Shown piece by piece: positions 32,504 through 43,597 of a DNA stretch of 64,000 bases. How positions within the stretch are numbered: position 1 is the first letter of the stretch; each line of letters opens with the position of its first letter. The notes under the pieces were generated by a model, which saw nothing but the letters and a program-made list of their open reading frames with translations, did no database searches and was not told the DNA's origin. The DNA comes from Ahaetulla prasina (lineage: Eukaryota; Chordata; Lepidosauria; Squamata; Colubridae), in the NCBI RefSeq assembly GCF_028640845.1, contig NC_080543.1, positions 4,150,459 through 4,214,458 of the forward strand, in the 5' to 3' direction. The position numbers and the translations under genes are program-made.

Positions 32504-33066
32504 CGGCGAACCTGTTCTGGACTGAGCGCCATAAGCAAGCAAGCGAGTAAACGCACATGTGCATGCCTAACCCCCAAAATGCAATGTGCATGTGGCACCC
32601 TGCATGCGCCTTGCCCCGTGCAGGCCCCCGAACACACCCCACACACCGAGCATGCGCAGCAGGAGGCACACACTCATGCAGAGCTGAACTGGGGCGATGG
32701 CTCGTGTGCCATCAGAGAGAGCGCTTCGTGCCACCTCGGGCACAGGTGCCATAGGTTCGCCATCATGTGGCTAGAGCAGTGATGGCGAAACTTTTCGGCA
32801 ATGGAATGATGAAAAGATCGCGTAAAAAGGTCGGGCTGTGCTCTGGAAAAGCCAAACTTCCAGATTCCTGCACACACGCGCACCAGACGATCGGCTGGCC
32901 GGTGTGTGTGCACACACCCATTTTTGGCACTACCGCGCGCACGAAGGACAGCTGATCGTCCTACGTGCACCAGAAACCCAGAAGACAGACAGGCAAGGCT
33001 GCGCGTGCCGGGCAACATGGCTTCATGTGCCACTTTGGGCACGTGTGCCATAGGTTCACCATCATA
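32504..33066. mobile_element. Two adjacent hAT-like MITEs (gatggcgaac family)
   Basis: The first copy runs from 'cagtgacggcgaacctgttc' (32500) to 'ataggttcgccatcat' (32766). The second runs from 'cagtgatggcgaaacttttc' (32776) to 'ataggttcaccatcat' (33066). Both have inverted ends and CpG/CA-rich centres. Confidence 0.85.
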
Positions 33067-33650
33067 CAGAGGAATTATCGAGTCTGTCATTTGCACCTCT
33101 ATAACTGTCTGGTTCGGTTCTGCAACCCAACAAGAAAAACACAGACTTCAGAGGATCATTAGAACTGCAGAAAAAATAATTGCTACCAACCTGCCTTCCA
33201 TTGAGGACCTGTATACTGCACGAATCAAGAAGAGGGACGTGAAAATATTTACAGACCCCTCGCATCCTGGACATAAACTGTTTCAACTCCTACCCTCAAA
33301 ACGACGCTATAGAGCACTGCACACCAGAACAACTAGACACAAGAACAGTTTTTTCCCGAAGGCCATCACTCTGCTAAACAAATAATTCCATCAACACTGT
33401 CAGACTATTTACTGAATCTGCACTACTATTAATCTTCTCATAGTTCCCATCACCAATCTCTTTCCATTTATGACTGTATGACTATAACTTGTTGCTGGCA
33501 ATCCTTATGATTTATATTGATATATTGACCATCAATTGTGTTGTAAATGTTGTACCTTGATGAACGTATCTTTTCTTTTATGTACACTGAGAGCATATGC
33601 ACCAAGACAAATTCCTTGTGTGTCCAATCACACTTGACCAATAAAAAATT
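33066..33650 (+). mobile_element. L2-like LINE ORF2 C-terminus and 3'UTR, second copy
   Basis: Very similar to 31350-31927. The frame is intact from about 33064 to 33385 (ICTSITVWFGSATQQEKHRL). Pentanucleotides follow. Confidence 0.92.
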
Positions 33651-33707
33651 CTATTCTATTCTATTCTATTCTATTCTATTCTATTCTATTCTATTCTATT
33701 CTATTCA
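33651..33707. repeat. (ATTCT)n microsatellite
   Basis: About 11 copies at the LINE 3' end. Confidence 0.97.
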
Positions 33708-33713
33708 TCAGTC

Positions 33714-34219
33714 TAGACCAGTGGTAGTCAACCTGGTCCCTACCGCCCACTAGTGGGCGTTCCAGCTTTCATGGTGGGCGGTAGGGGTTTTATCCGATAC
33801 TGAAGCACTTTCCTTTTTTTTAATCGAATTGACTGTTAAAAAAATTTCATAGCATTATTTAAAAACTTTTTCATTAGGCTTTCACAAAATTCCCCGTGAC
33901 CATTTAAATTTCTGAAAATATACTATTTGTATTGCCTGCGCATAAGTTTAGTTCACGTTACCTAAGTGAAACTAAATGGCGCTCTAGTGCGACCGCAAAC
34001 AAAAGAGCCTCGTCCCATAATAGCTCGCGCGTCTCCCCCCACACCACCAAGCTGCAACAGACAAGCAGAGCTGGTAGCGAGCACCCCCAGCCATTCCAAT
34101 CCACGAGGCGCGAGAGGCATGCGCAGACGACGATACACGGCGCATTACTGTGGAACTGGTGGGCGGTTAGAAAATTTTACTACTAACAGAGATAAAAAAG
34201 TGGGTGGTAGGTATAAAAA
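33714..34219 (+). mobile_element. hAT-like MITE (gtggtagtcaacctgg family), right end lost
   Basis: A close copy of 45924-46443 up to 'gtgggtggtaggtataaaaa'. The last ~13 bases of the right terminus are replaced by LTR sequence at 34220. Confidence 0.88.
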
Positions 34220-34547
34220 GGCCACGCCTCCAGACCCAGCTGATGACAATCAGGCCTGGCTGGACCCTAGGTTTCATAGGCAGGAGAGGAGGGAACAACA
34301 GAAGCAGGGATGGGGCAGGCCTAGGAAGTGCTGAGTCATGGAGCTACAGGATATAAAAGGCAGCAAGAGCTGGTGTGTCTCTTTGTAACAGGCAAATCGA
34401 CTGATTGACTAGAGCTGAAGGTTGTGACTCACCAGCGTCATGGAAGATAACGAGGGCTCTTGGCAGACGCTGGCTATTCTGCTGCCGGAGCTGATAGTGC
34501 CGGCTAATTAAGCCATCATTCGGACGGAGGCGGAGGAGGACAGAACA
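34220..34547 (+). mobile_element. 3' half of a family A LTR
   Basis: From 'cctccagacccagctgatga' to the normal end GGAGGACAGAACA. The TATA-like GGATATAAAAG is at 34346-34356. The 5' half with the reading frame is missing. Confidence 0.88.
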
Positions 34548-37500
34548 GGTGGGTTTCAAATTTTTTTATTACCAGTTCTGTGGGTGTGGCTTGATGGGCG
34601 TGGCATGGCTTGGTGGGTGTGGCTTGGCGGGCATGGCAGGCGAAGGATACTGTAAAATCTCCATTCCCACTCCACTCCAGGGGAAGGATACTGCAAAATC
34701 TCCATTCCCTCCCCACTCCAGGGGAAGGATACTGCAAAATCTCCATTCCCTCCCCACTCCAGGGGAAGGATACTGTAAAATCTCCATTCCCTCCCCACTC
34801 CAGGGGAAGGATACTGAAAAGCTCCCTTCCCATCCCACTCCAGGGGAAGGATATTGCAAAATCTCCATTTCCTCCCAATCAGCTGGGACTTGGGAGGCAG
34901 AAAATAGATGGGGGCGGGGTCAGTCAGAGGTGGTGTTTGCCGGTTCTCTGAACTGCTCAAAATTTCTTTTTTTTTTTTTTTTTTTTATTAAAATAGTTTT
35001 ACAACAATTAAATTTTTTCCCCCTCCCCCCCTCCCCCCCTCCCCCCCCCCCGGACTTCCCGGAGCAAACACAAGGTATAGTTCCTTAAACAAAACATTCA
35101 TACATTAAATTTTTAAAATCTAACACAATTATAATCTTTCTCTCTCACATAACCTGACTTCTTCCATTAAAATCAAAAATAACATCCTTCATTCAAAAGC
35201 AATCCGAAATTTCTTAATCTGATATCTATTTTGAATATAATCAATCCAGTTCTTCCATTCATTTAAATATTTTTCTTGAGTACTGTCTTTCAAGAAGGCT
35301 GAGATTTTAGCCATCTCAGCCAAATTGGAAACTTTCAATATCCATTCTTCTATTGTGGGTAATTCTTTTTTCTTCCAATATTGTCCAATCAACAGTCGTG
35401 CTGCTGTTATTAAGTTCAAAATCAACTTAGTCTCAATCACTGTACAGTCCGTTGTTATTCCCAAAAGGAAAAATTGCGGTAGGAACTTTATCTTCTTCTT
35501 CAAAACATTCTGCATAATCCACCAGATTCTTATCCAGAAAGACTTAATTTTCTTACAAGTCCACCATACATGAAAATATGTAGCATCATCACAATTACAT
35601 CTCCAACATTTCGCTTGCATATCTGGATACATACATGATAATTTCTTAGGATCTAAATGCCATCTATAAAACATCTTATAAAAATTTTTCCCTTAAATTC
35701 TGCGCTATGTAAATTTAACATTTCTAACCCAAATTTTTCCCATGTTTCCAACATTATTGGTTCTTGAATATTCTGTGCCCATTTTATCATACAATCCTTT
35801 ATTAAATCTCTTTCAGAATCTATTTCTATCAACACAGTATACAATCTCTTTATATGCCCCTGAGTTTGATTTCTAATTTGTTTAACCAAATTTTCTTCAT
35901 TTTGAATGATACCAATTTTCTGATCTTCTTTCCATCTAGCCTTTAACTGTCCATATTGAAACCAAGTATAATTCCTCCCTTCTTCTTTTAATGTATCCAA
36001 AGATTTTAGTTGTAAATTTCCTCTCATTGTATAAAAGATCTTTATAAGTAATCATTTCTTGTTCCTGTTCTATATTTATATTCTCTACTGCGTGCCTAGG
36101 ACATGCCCATATAGGAATTTTGTAATTTAACTTATAATAATATTTTTTCCAGACACGCAGAAGAGAAATTCTCAACACATGATTCTTAAAAGCTTTATCT
36201 ACTTTCTTATCATACAATAAATATGCATGCCAACCATATAATAAATCATAACCTTCTATATTCAAAATCCTTTCCTCCGTCAAATTAAACCAATCACTTA
36301 ATACCGAAAGAACAACTGCTTCATAATACAATTTTAAATTAGGCATTTTAATCCTCCTCTTTCCGTGTATCTTGCATTATTTTCATTTTGACTCTCGCTT
36401 TTTCCTTCCCATATAAATTTATTAATTCCAATCTGCCATTCATCCAAATTTTTATCTTTCTTAATTATTGGTATCATCTGAAACAAGAACAAGAATTTAG
36501 GCAAAACATTCATTTTATAGCTGCTATTCTCCTAACAAAGATAATTGTAATTTTTCCAAGTATTCATTTCCTTCTGAATTTTTTTCCATAACACATCATA
36601 ATTATTCTTATACAATTTTCCATTTGATGATGTAAGAAAGACTCCTAAATATTTAACCTTTTTTACAATTTCAAATCCTGTTATTTCCTCTAGTTTTTCT
36701 TTCTGGTTCTTAATCATATTTTTGGTTAACACTTTTGTTTTATTTTGATTCACTTTAAACCCTGAGACCCTTCCATATTGATTAATTACTTCCAACAAAT
36801 ATACACTCGAATTTATAGGCTGAGTCAACATAACAACCAAATCATCTGCAAATGCTCTGACTTTATATTCATATCTTCTAATTCTAATACCTCTATCTCC
36901 CTTAACTCTCTTATCTTATCCAATAAAGGTTCCAAAGATAAAATAAACAATAAAGGTGATAAAGGACACCCTGCCTTGTTCCTTTCGCAATTTTAAAACT
37001 ATCTGTCAAACTACCATTAATTATTATCTGAGCTGTTTGCTCTCCATAAATTGCCCTAAGTATTCGTATAAAACCATTTCCAAATTGCATTTTGTCTGTT
37101 AATTTAAATAAAAATTCCCAATGCAAACGATCAAAAGCTTTCTCTGCATCCAAAAAAATAAACGCTGCGGAATCTGATTTTTCTTTTCCAAGTATTCCAA
37201 TATATTCACTATCTGCCTAACGTTATTCCTCATTTGTCTCCCTTTTATAAAACCAGACTGGTCAGTGTGGATCCTTTGTTGTACATTTTCCATTAACCTA
37301 TTTGCCATTATTTTTGCAGAAATGTTATGATCATTATTCAAGAGAGAAATTGGTCTATAATTCCCAGGCTTAGTACAATCCTGATCCTCTTTTGGTATCA
37401 ATGAAATAAAAGTAGTCCTCCATGATGGTGGTACTCCTCCTCCCCTCAATATCTGATTAAATAACTCCATAAGTGGACCAACTATCTCATCCTGTAACTT

Positions 37501-38090
37501 TTTATAATATATTGCTGTAAGTCCATCTGTGCCCGGGATTTCCTATTTTTAATTGCTTTATTACCCAAATAATTTCCTCAGAAGTTATAGGCCGATTCAA
37601 CTCTTCCTTTGTTCATTAGTTAAACCTTTAACCTTATATTCTTTCAAATATTTATCAATATCCATATTCAATATTGTATCTCTGGCATATAAATTTGTAT
37701 AATATTCCAAGAAAGCTTTTTTAATTTTATCCTGTTGAAATCGCACTTTACCCTTGTATTCAATTCCTTCAATAGTACGTGCTTTCTGTCTTTTCCTTAA
37801 CATATAAGCCAACCACCTCCCTGATTTATTGGCATTACAAAAAGTATTATGTTTAGCATATTGTATATTGGTTGCCACCTGATCTGCCATTAACATATTA
37901 AATTGACTCTGTAATATCTTTATCGCCTCAATAGTTTTTAAATCATGTGGATTATGTACCAATAATTGTTGTTTCCTCTGAATTTCCTCTTCTAAATCCC
38001 TACGCTGTTTTTGTAGTTTTCTCCTCTGCTCAAAATTTCCACTACCGGTTCTCCAGAAGTGGTGAGAACCTGCTGAAACCCAGCTCTGGC
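34548..38090 (+). mobile_element. Accggt-type MITE with 41-bp internal repeats, split by L1
   Basis: The left part is 34548-34966 and the right part is 38026-38090 ('ctaccggttctccagaagtg'). Internal units 'ggggaaggatactgcaaaat' + 'ctccattccctccccactcc' recur every 41 bp (34681, 34722, 34763, 34804, 34845). Related, shorter copies are at 41403, 47338 and 51262. Confidence 0.85.
34967..38025 (-). mobile_element. L1 LINE, 5'-truncated, with 14-bp target duplication
   Basis: About 3.06 kb. CTGCTCAAAATTTC occurs at 34953-34966 and 38026-38039 as the target duplication, and the poly(A) end is at 34967-34986 (T run on +). Minus frames in order are: a linker (37962-37597), WRTTFISLIPKEDQDCTKPG and NYRPISLLN (37470-37099), DAEKAFDRLHWEFLF (37153-), the catalytic FADD box near 36850, and the Cys-rich end CWRCNCDDATYFHVWWTC (near 35600). 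Several frameshifts inactivate ORF2. The endonuclease and ORF1 are absent. Confidence 0.95.
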
Positions 38091-38261
38091 TACAACCAAC
38101 GGAGTAATATCCCGAGTAATTTCATTAGCGGCAGTAAAAAGAAATCAAGAATAGATTGCTTTGGTCTCTTTTAATATAGAGTCTCAAGGGCATGAAGATA
38201 ATACTAGATATGATTGCTCCAGTCCAGTGTTTCTCAGCCTTGGCAACTTGAAGACATACGG

Positions 38262-38600
38262 CAGGACTAGAACTCCCAGTCTCCTGGCGATTGGCCAGAG
38301 GTCACTCAGTTGTCTTTCATGCCTAAGGCAGGACTAGAATTCACCGTCTCCTGGTGATTGGCCAAAAAAACCCACTCAGCCTTCCTCCATGCCTAAGGCA
38401 GGAACTAGAACTCTCCATCTCCTGGTGATTGACCAGAAGTCACTCAAACAGCTGTCATGCCTAATGCAGGACTAGAACTCTCCATCTCCTGGTCATTGGC
38501 CCAAAGTCACCCAGCCAGCTTTCCTCCGAAGGCGGGATTAGAACTCACGGTCTCCTGGTTCGTAGGCCAGCATCTTGACCATTAAGCCAGACTGGGTCTA
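38262..38600 (-). mobile_element. Sauria-type SINE with about five internal modules
   Basis: 'ctcctggtgattggcc', 'actagaactctccatctcct' and 'tgcctaaggcaggac' recur at ~60 bp. The tRNA-like head in reverse ends near 38590 ('cttgaccattaagccagact'). Confidence 0.85.
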
Positions 38601-38994
38601 TATCCCTTTGTTGCATCACTTTCCCTCCTGCTCATCCTATTGGTCCAAACATTTCCATGGCAAGGGAGACCAGAAAGGATGCTGGTGGCATTTCCCCCCT
38701 TCTCTCTCTCTATATATATCTATATATATCTCGCATCTCCTGATGTATCAGCTCCGAGGGGGGGGAAGAATATAATTTAAAATAGCTGCAGGAGAATTGA
38801 CAGCAGCAACAGACGACAGAGAAGAAAACTAGGTTAGGGTCTGACTCCACCCCACACCCTCCCGGAAGTAGGCTGTATTTGAATTCGTGGTAGGGGTCAG
38901 GATGGGAGTGGGGGTGAGAGGAAGGGAGCAAATAAGGCAGGGGTGGGGCTGCTGGGGGTTCATAGGGGTTTGGGAGAACCTCTAGCTAAGATTC
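38601..38994. other. Unassigned sequence
   Basis: A short (TCTATATA)n run at 38700-38735. No exon or named repeat. Confidence 0.4.
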
Positions 38995-39385
38995 TGTGCA
39001 GTTCAGAGAACTCCCCAAATCCCACTCCTGGCTGGCCCCGCCCAACCAGCCCCGCCCCTCCCAGGAATTCCCATGCGGCCCATTTTGGATGCAGGTAAGT
39101 GCAGGGTGCGCGCGGAGGCTCGGGGAGGCTGAGAAATGGGCCTATTGGAAGTTTGAGAAACGGGCCCTTTTCCAGCCTCCACAGGGCCTCCGGGGCCTGG
39201 GGAGGCTGTTTTCATCCTTCCGGAGGCTCAAGAAAAGCCTCCGGAGCCCGGGGAGGGCAAAAATCTCTCCCCCTGCCCAGTGGTGCAGGAGGCTGACTAG
39301 ACCACACCCACCACGGCCACGGCCACCCAGTAACCAGGCAGAGAACCCCTTGCTAAAATTTATGGAGCCCAACCCCTGGATATAT
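38955..39385 (+). repeat. CpG-rich interspersed repeat
   Basis: 'gggggttcataggggtttgg' to 'ggagcccaacccctgg'. The other copy is at 42225-42862. Open frames on both strands come from high GC, not from coding constraint. Confidence 0.8.
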
Positions 39386-39390
39386 CTATA

Positions 39391-39902
39391 GGTAGCCCTC
39401 GACTTACGACCCCCAATTGAGCCCAGAATCTATGTTGCTAAGGGAGACATTTGTCAAGTACGTCTTGTCCCATTTTACGCCTTTCCTTGCCATAGTTGTT
39501 AAGCGAATTCACTGCCGTTGTTAAGTTAGTCATATGGTTGTTAAGTGAATCCGGCTCGCCCATTATCAGAAGATCGTAAAAACGGATCACGTGACCTCCC
39601 CCGGGACGCTGCAACCATCATAAATATGAACCAGTTATCAAGCATCCGAATTTTGATCCCGTGACCACCGGTGGGGGGGAAGGGCTGCAACGGTCGTAAG
39701 TGTGAAAAACAGTCATAAGTTAAATGTCTACGGAGATTCTTAGGCATCCAGGTCATGGTTGTCCCAAGACTGCTTTTTCAAGATGCTTTCTGGGAAGAGA
39801 GTCCAGTTGCCTCTTGAAAAAGCACCTTTTGGGATAGTCATAAGTCACTTTTTTCAGTGCCTCGGTCACTAAGTGAACTGCTGTAAGTCGAGGATTACCT
39901 GT
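39391..39902 (+). mobile_element. Squamate MITE with a small insertion
   Basis: Left 'taggtagccctcgacttacg' and right 'ctgtaagtcgaggattacct'. A piece of the fold-back family ('tccagttgcctcttgaaaaa') is inserted at about 39735-39835. Confidence 0.85.
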
Positions 39903-40017
39903 ACGGTGGCCAGGGAAGTTGATTTAACACAACAGCAACATTTCAGAAGGGTTTTGTCCATGCCGCCTTCTTCCTTGGGACGTAGGAGAGCGCTTGATCT
40001 AAAGCCACCCTAGTTCA

Positions 40018-40962
40018 GTGGTGGGATTCAATCGGTTTGGGCAAACCGGTAGTTAAATTGCTGGTTGGCCCCTCCCTGCCAGTTCTGTCTCCTTCCCCAC
40101 TTCGGATTAATGAGCTGGCCTTCAGCCAGTGGATTCACGGCTCTTATCAGTCCTGGCAGAGAAATCGCAGCTGCCTGCCAAAGTTCAAACAAATGACTCA
40201 CGTAACAAGACTTTCAGCTCTTTTTGAAACGGTTCAGCTAAACTTTTGCTTCCCGTGGAGTGAGAGCAGTTCCAAAGCTCCTTATATATCCTGTGAGCCC
40301 CACCCTTCCCTTTGATGACGTCGCCTCTCTAATCTTCTGAAGCGCGGGTCAAGCCAAGCTTGATTATTATTATTGTCAGCTGGGTCTGAAGGCGTAGCCT
40401 GGGGAAGGGAGGAATCAGGGGATGATGGCCTCATTACGTCCTCCGACTGGTCTGGTTCTGGCTCCTGGAGACGGGCCAAAGGAATCAGTGTTCCCAAGGT
40501 AAGCCTTACCGGCCCTTCCCCCTCACTCTCGGAGTCACTTTCGGGCATGGGGCCAGGTTCGGGGGCTGGAGTCACAACGCTGCCCCCCATTCCAGGAATC
40601 CCCACACACCCCATTTTGGCTCCCAAGTCAGTGCAGGGAGGCCTCCTAGGCCCAAAATGGGACATGAGGGGATGCGGGGGGGCCTCCCGGTGCCCCGATT
40701 TTCAATCCCAGGAGGTTTTAAGGAGGCCCCACCCCAAGACCCGTTTTCGTTCCCAGGAGGCTGCAGGGAAGCCTACTAGGCCCAAAATGGGATGTGTGGG
40801 GGGGGGGGGGCGCGTCCCACTCTTTTATATTCCCAGGTGGGTGCAGGAAGCCGAGTGCTATTTGTTACACCCCCTGGGCCACGCCCACCATAGGCCACAC
40901 CCACCCAGCAGGTCATTAGGGCAGAGAACCGGTTGTTAAATTATTTGAATCCCACCACTGCT
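40018..40962. mobile_element. hAT-like element with perfect 16-bp termini, carrying a nested LTR
   Basis: CAGTGGTGGGATTCAA at 40018 is exactly inverted at the right end (TTGAATCCCACCACTG, to 40962). The flanks CCCTAGTT and CTTTAATT are a weak 8-bp duplication. A family A LTR in reverse occupies about 40083-40580. Confidence 0.8.
40083..40580 (-). mobile_element. Solo LTR (family A), nested
   Basis: 'gttctgtctccttccccact' to 'ggagtcacaacg', matching 3209-3693 closely. The Pro/acidic reading frame is open on the minus strand (around 40575-40380). Confidence 0.82.
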
Positions 40963-40965
40963 TTA

Positions 40966-41372
40966 ATTCAGGGGTCTCCAACCTTGGTCCCTTTAAGACT
41001 TGTGGACTTCAACTCCCAGAGTTCCTCAGCCAGCTTTGCTCTAGGGCAGGGGTCTCCAACCTTGGTCCCTTTAAGACTTGTGGACTTCAACTCCCAGAGT
41101 TCCTCAGCCAGCTTTGCTCTAGGGCAGGGGTCTCCAACCTTGGTCCCTTTAAGACTTGTGGACTTCAACTCCCAGAGTTCCTCAGCCAGCTTTGCTCTAG
41201 GGCAGGGGTCTCCAACCTTGGTCCCTTTAAGACTTGTGGACTTCAACTCCCAGAGTTCCTCAGCCAGCTTTGCTCCTTGTGGACTTCAACTCCCAGAGTT
41301 CCTCAGCCAGCTTTGCTGCCAGTTGAAGTCCACAAGTCTTAAAGTTACCAAGGTTGGAGACCCCTGCTCCAG
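40966..41372. repeat. Tandem array of a 78-bp half-MITE unit (4 copies plus partial)
   Basis: 'ggggtctccaaccttggtcc' recurs at 40974, 41052, 41130 and 41208 with the junction 'ttgctctagggcagggg'. The array closes with a partial unit and then the inverted arm ('taccaaggttggagacccct'). Because 78 is a multiple of three, both strands show repetitive open frames. Confidence 0.95.
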
Positions 41373-41402
41373 TTGGCTTCCATGGTTAAGAGAGGATTCG
41401 AA

Positions 41403-41610
41403 CCAGTGGTGAAATCCAATTTTTTTTACTACCGGTTCTGTGGGCGTGGCTTGGTGGGCATGGCAGAGGAAGGATACTGCAAAATCTCCATTCCCACCCC
41501 ACTCTGGGACCAGCCAGAGGTGGTATTTGCCGGTTCTCCGAACTGCTCAAAATTTTCGCTACCGGTTCTCCAGAACCTGTCAGAACCTGCTGGATTTCAC
41601 TTACAGACTG
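41403..41610 (+). mobile_element. Accggt-type MITE, compact copy
   Basis: 'agtggtgaaatccaattttt' at the left and 'acctgctggatttcacttac' at the right (inverted GTGAAATCCA). It ends about 180 bp before the coiled-coil ORF. Confidence 0.85.
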
Positions 41611-41845
41611 CAGATAGAGGTGTACAAAGATATTTGTGTAGCTTAGTAGCAGTAGATTCCATGCCTCTATCTGTGTGTGTGTGTGTCAGTATCCTATTTG
41701 TGTTGCCCTGCAGCCTCTACAAATCGTCTCTCCAAACCCCACAGCCTTTAGGAGCTCTCCAGAAGAAGAAAATAAAGACAATTTCTAGCAACGTTTAGGA
41801 GGGAATCTGAACGCAGAGCCCAGGAGCCCAGACGAAATCCCGACC

Positions 41846-42178
41846 ATGAGCCAGAGTTTGCAGGACACGGTCGAAAGTTTCAAGAGTGCCATGGAAGAAA
41901 TGCAAGGCAAAGTCAAAGCGATGCGAGAACGGGCCGAGGACGCCTACCAGAAGCTCAACCAGCTGGAAGTCCTGAAGTTCGCTTTGATCGACTCCAACAA
42001 CCAACTCAACAAGGAGCTGCGGAAGCTGTCCCAGGAAGTGGCTCTCTTTGAGGACCAAAACGGCGTGGAGAAAGGCCACCAGACGCGCCCGAAGAAAACC
42101 CCTTCTGCCCCCAGAAAAACGGGGAAGAAGAAAGAAGGGGAGACCCCACGAGAAGTCAACTCCAAGGAAAAGCAATAA
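41846..42178 (+). CDS. Unrecognised 110-residue coiled-coil protein with a basic tail
   Basis: This is a single open exon with a good start context (cgaccATGA). The frame is closed upstream at 41786, next to a possible acceptor (caatttctag at 41779-41788). Other acceptors are 'gttgccctgcag' (41713) and 'aaaccccacag' (41744). Residues 1-70 are strongly heptad-like and charged (SLQDTVESFKSAMEEMQGKV, LRKLSQEVALFEDQ). Residues 75-110 are Lys/Arg/Pro-rich (KKTPSAPRKTGKKKEGE) and disordered. Codon use is GC-rich, unlike the A/T-rich repeats around it. The stop TAA (42176-42178) overlaps an AATAAA at 42177-42182. I do not recognise the family. It may be a small gene, or an alternative terminal exon of a larger coiled-coil gene with the ORF at 48940. 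Confidence 0.6.
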   Translation: MSQSLQDTVESFKSAMEEMQGKVKAMRERAEDAYQKLNQLEVLKFALIDSNNQLNKELRKLSQEVALFEDQNGVEKGHQTRPKKTPSAPRKTGKKKEGETPREVNSKEKQ

Positions 42179-42182
42179 TAAA
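42177..42182 (+). promoter_or_regulatory. AATAAA overlapping the stop codon of the coiled-coil ORF
   Basis: If used, the mRNA would have a 3'UTR of only about 20 bases. Confidence 0.35.
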
Positions 42183-42224
42183 AAAAGAAGGCGAATTGTG
42201 TGGGATGTGTCTCTGGTGGGCTGC

Positions 42225-42862
42225 TGGGGGTTCGTAGGGGTTCGGGAGAACCTCTAGCTAAGATTCTGTGCAGTTCGGATGACCCCCAAATCCCACTCCT
42301 GGCTGGCCCCGCCAACCCCGCCCTGCCCCTCCCAGGAGTCCCCACGCGGGCCTTTTTGGATGCAGGGCAGGGCGCACACAGAGGCTCAGGGAGGGTGAAA
42401 AATGGGCCTATTGGAAGTTCGGGAAGGCCAGAAACGAGCCCGTTTCCGGCCTCCAGAGGGCCTCCAGAGCCTGGGGAGGCCTCTGTGGCTCAGACTGCTA
42501 AGACAGTCTGTTATTAACACAGCTGCTTGCAATTACTGCAAGTTCAAGTCCCACCAGGCCCAAGGTTGACTCAGCCTTCCATCCTTTATAAGGTAGGTAA
42601 AATGAGGACCCAGATTGTTGGGGACAATAAAGTTGACTTTGTATATAAATATACAAATAGGATGAAGACTATTGCTAACATAGTGTAAGCCGCCCTGAGT
42701 CTTCGGAGAAGGGCGGGATATAAATGCAAATAAATAAAAAAAAATTAAAAAAATTTTTTCGCCCTCTTGGAGGCTCAAGGAAACTAGGCCACACCCACCA
42801 TGGCCACGCCCACCCAGCAATCAGGTAGAGAACCCCATGCTAAAATTTTTAAAGGCCACCCC
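42225..42862 (+). repeat. CpG-rich interspersed repeat, split by a SINE
   Basis: The same element as 38955-39385 ('gggttcgggagaacctctag' ... 'aaaggccacccctgg'). The SINE at 42478-42755 sits after 'gagcctggggag'. Confidence 0.8.
42478..42755 (+). mobile_element. tRNA-derived squamate SINE
   Basis: 'ggcctctgtggctcagactg', B box 'agttcaagtcccaccaggcc', tail 'gggcgggatataaatgcaaa'. Confidence 0.93.
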
Positions 42863-43198
42863 TGGAGGGGGGGGCAGTTCTCAACAGAAATGGGATCTGG
42901 GGTCCCTCCCCCTGCAGGGCTGGCTAAGGCAATGACCAAGATGGTAGCCGGCTGTTGGCGGGACTCGGCCTTTTCTCAAACAGCAGAACAGTGACTGGTC
43001 AGGAGGAAGACGTGTGCAGGACGGGAGGTGCACCATAGGCCTCCGCCACCAGGATTGCCTAAGGCGACTGCCCGCCGTGCTTGAGTTCACACCCTACACT
43101 AAGCTAAACTGGGTTTGCCCACCATGGGCGCAGCAAGTTATCCAGGTTTATTATGGTCAGTGTTTTGGGTGCGCTAACTCAGCAAACCATCGGTCCCG
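42863..43198. other. Unassigned sequence between the coiled-coil genes
   Basis: Open frames here match no family I know. No splice-consistent exon. Confidence 0.4.
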
Positions 43199-43199
43199 T

Positions 43200-43465
43200 T
43201 TGGAAACGCAGCCTAGGTTTGAAATGTGTTCGAATATTTGTAGCTCGCTCGGGTTGGTAGTTAGGCTGTTTGGTTTGAGCTCTGAGCTCGGCAATTTGGT
43301 GGCAAACGTTTTCTCACCACCTGAGGAGACGTCGTCAGTGCGATTTGAGTTCTGCTCATCAAAATGACGAACACAGTTCAAAACGTACTGACGACGTCTC
43401 CTTGAATGGTGATGAAACGTTTGCAGCTAAAGTGCCAAGTTCGGAGCTCAAACCAACAGCCTCGC
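43200..43465. repeat. Fold-back repeat
   Basis: 'gcaaacgttttctcaccacc'/'tggtgatgaaacgtttgcag' and 'gagacgtcgtcagt'/'actgacgacgtctc' form inverted arms. Confidence 0.75.
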
Positions 43466-43597
43466 AGACTATTGTTTTTTTCAGCAAACATCAGGGAGAG
43501 TGAAAAAAGCCAAGATAACCACCATTCCTTCATAATTGAAATCACAACTCTTTTACATGTAATGGGGATGAAAAAGAGGCAGAATTTCCACTGTATG

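Noticed and set aside
34549..35088. 179-codon frame with repeated GKDTAKSPFPPHSRG-like units
   Set aside because: 41-bp tandem repeats inside a MITE; the frame runs into the L1 poly(A).
38996..39391. 131-codon GC-rich frame
   Set aside because: The sequence recurs at 42225-42862 as an interspersed repeat and is open on several frames.
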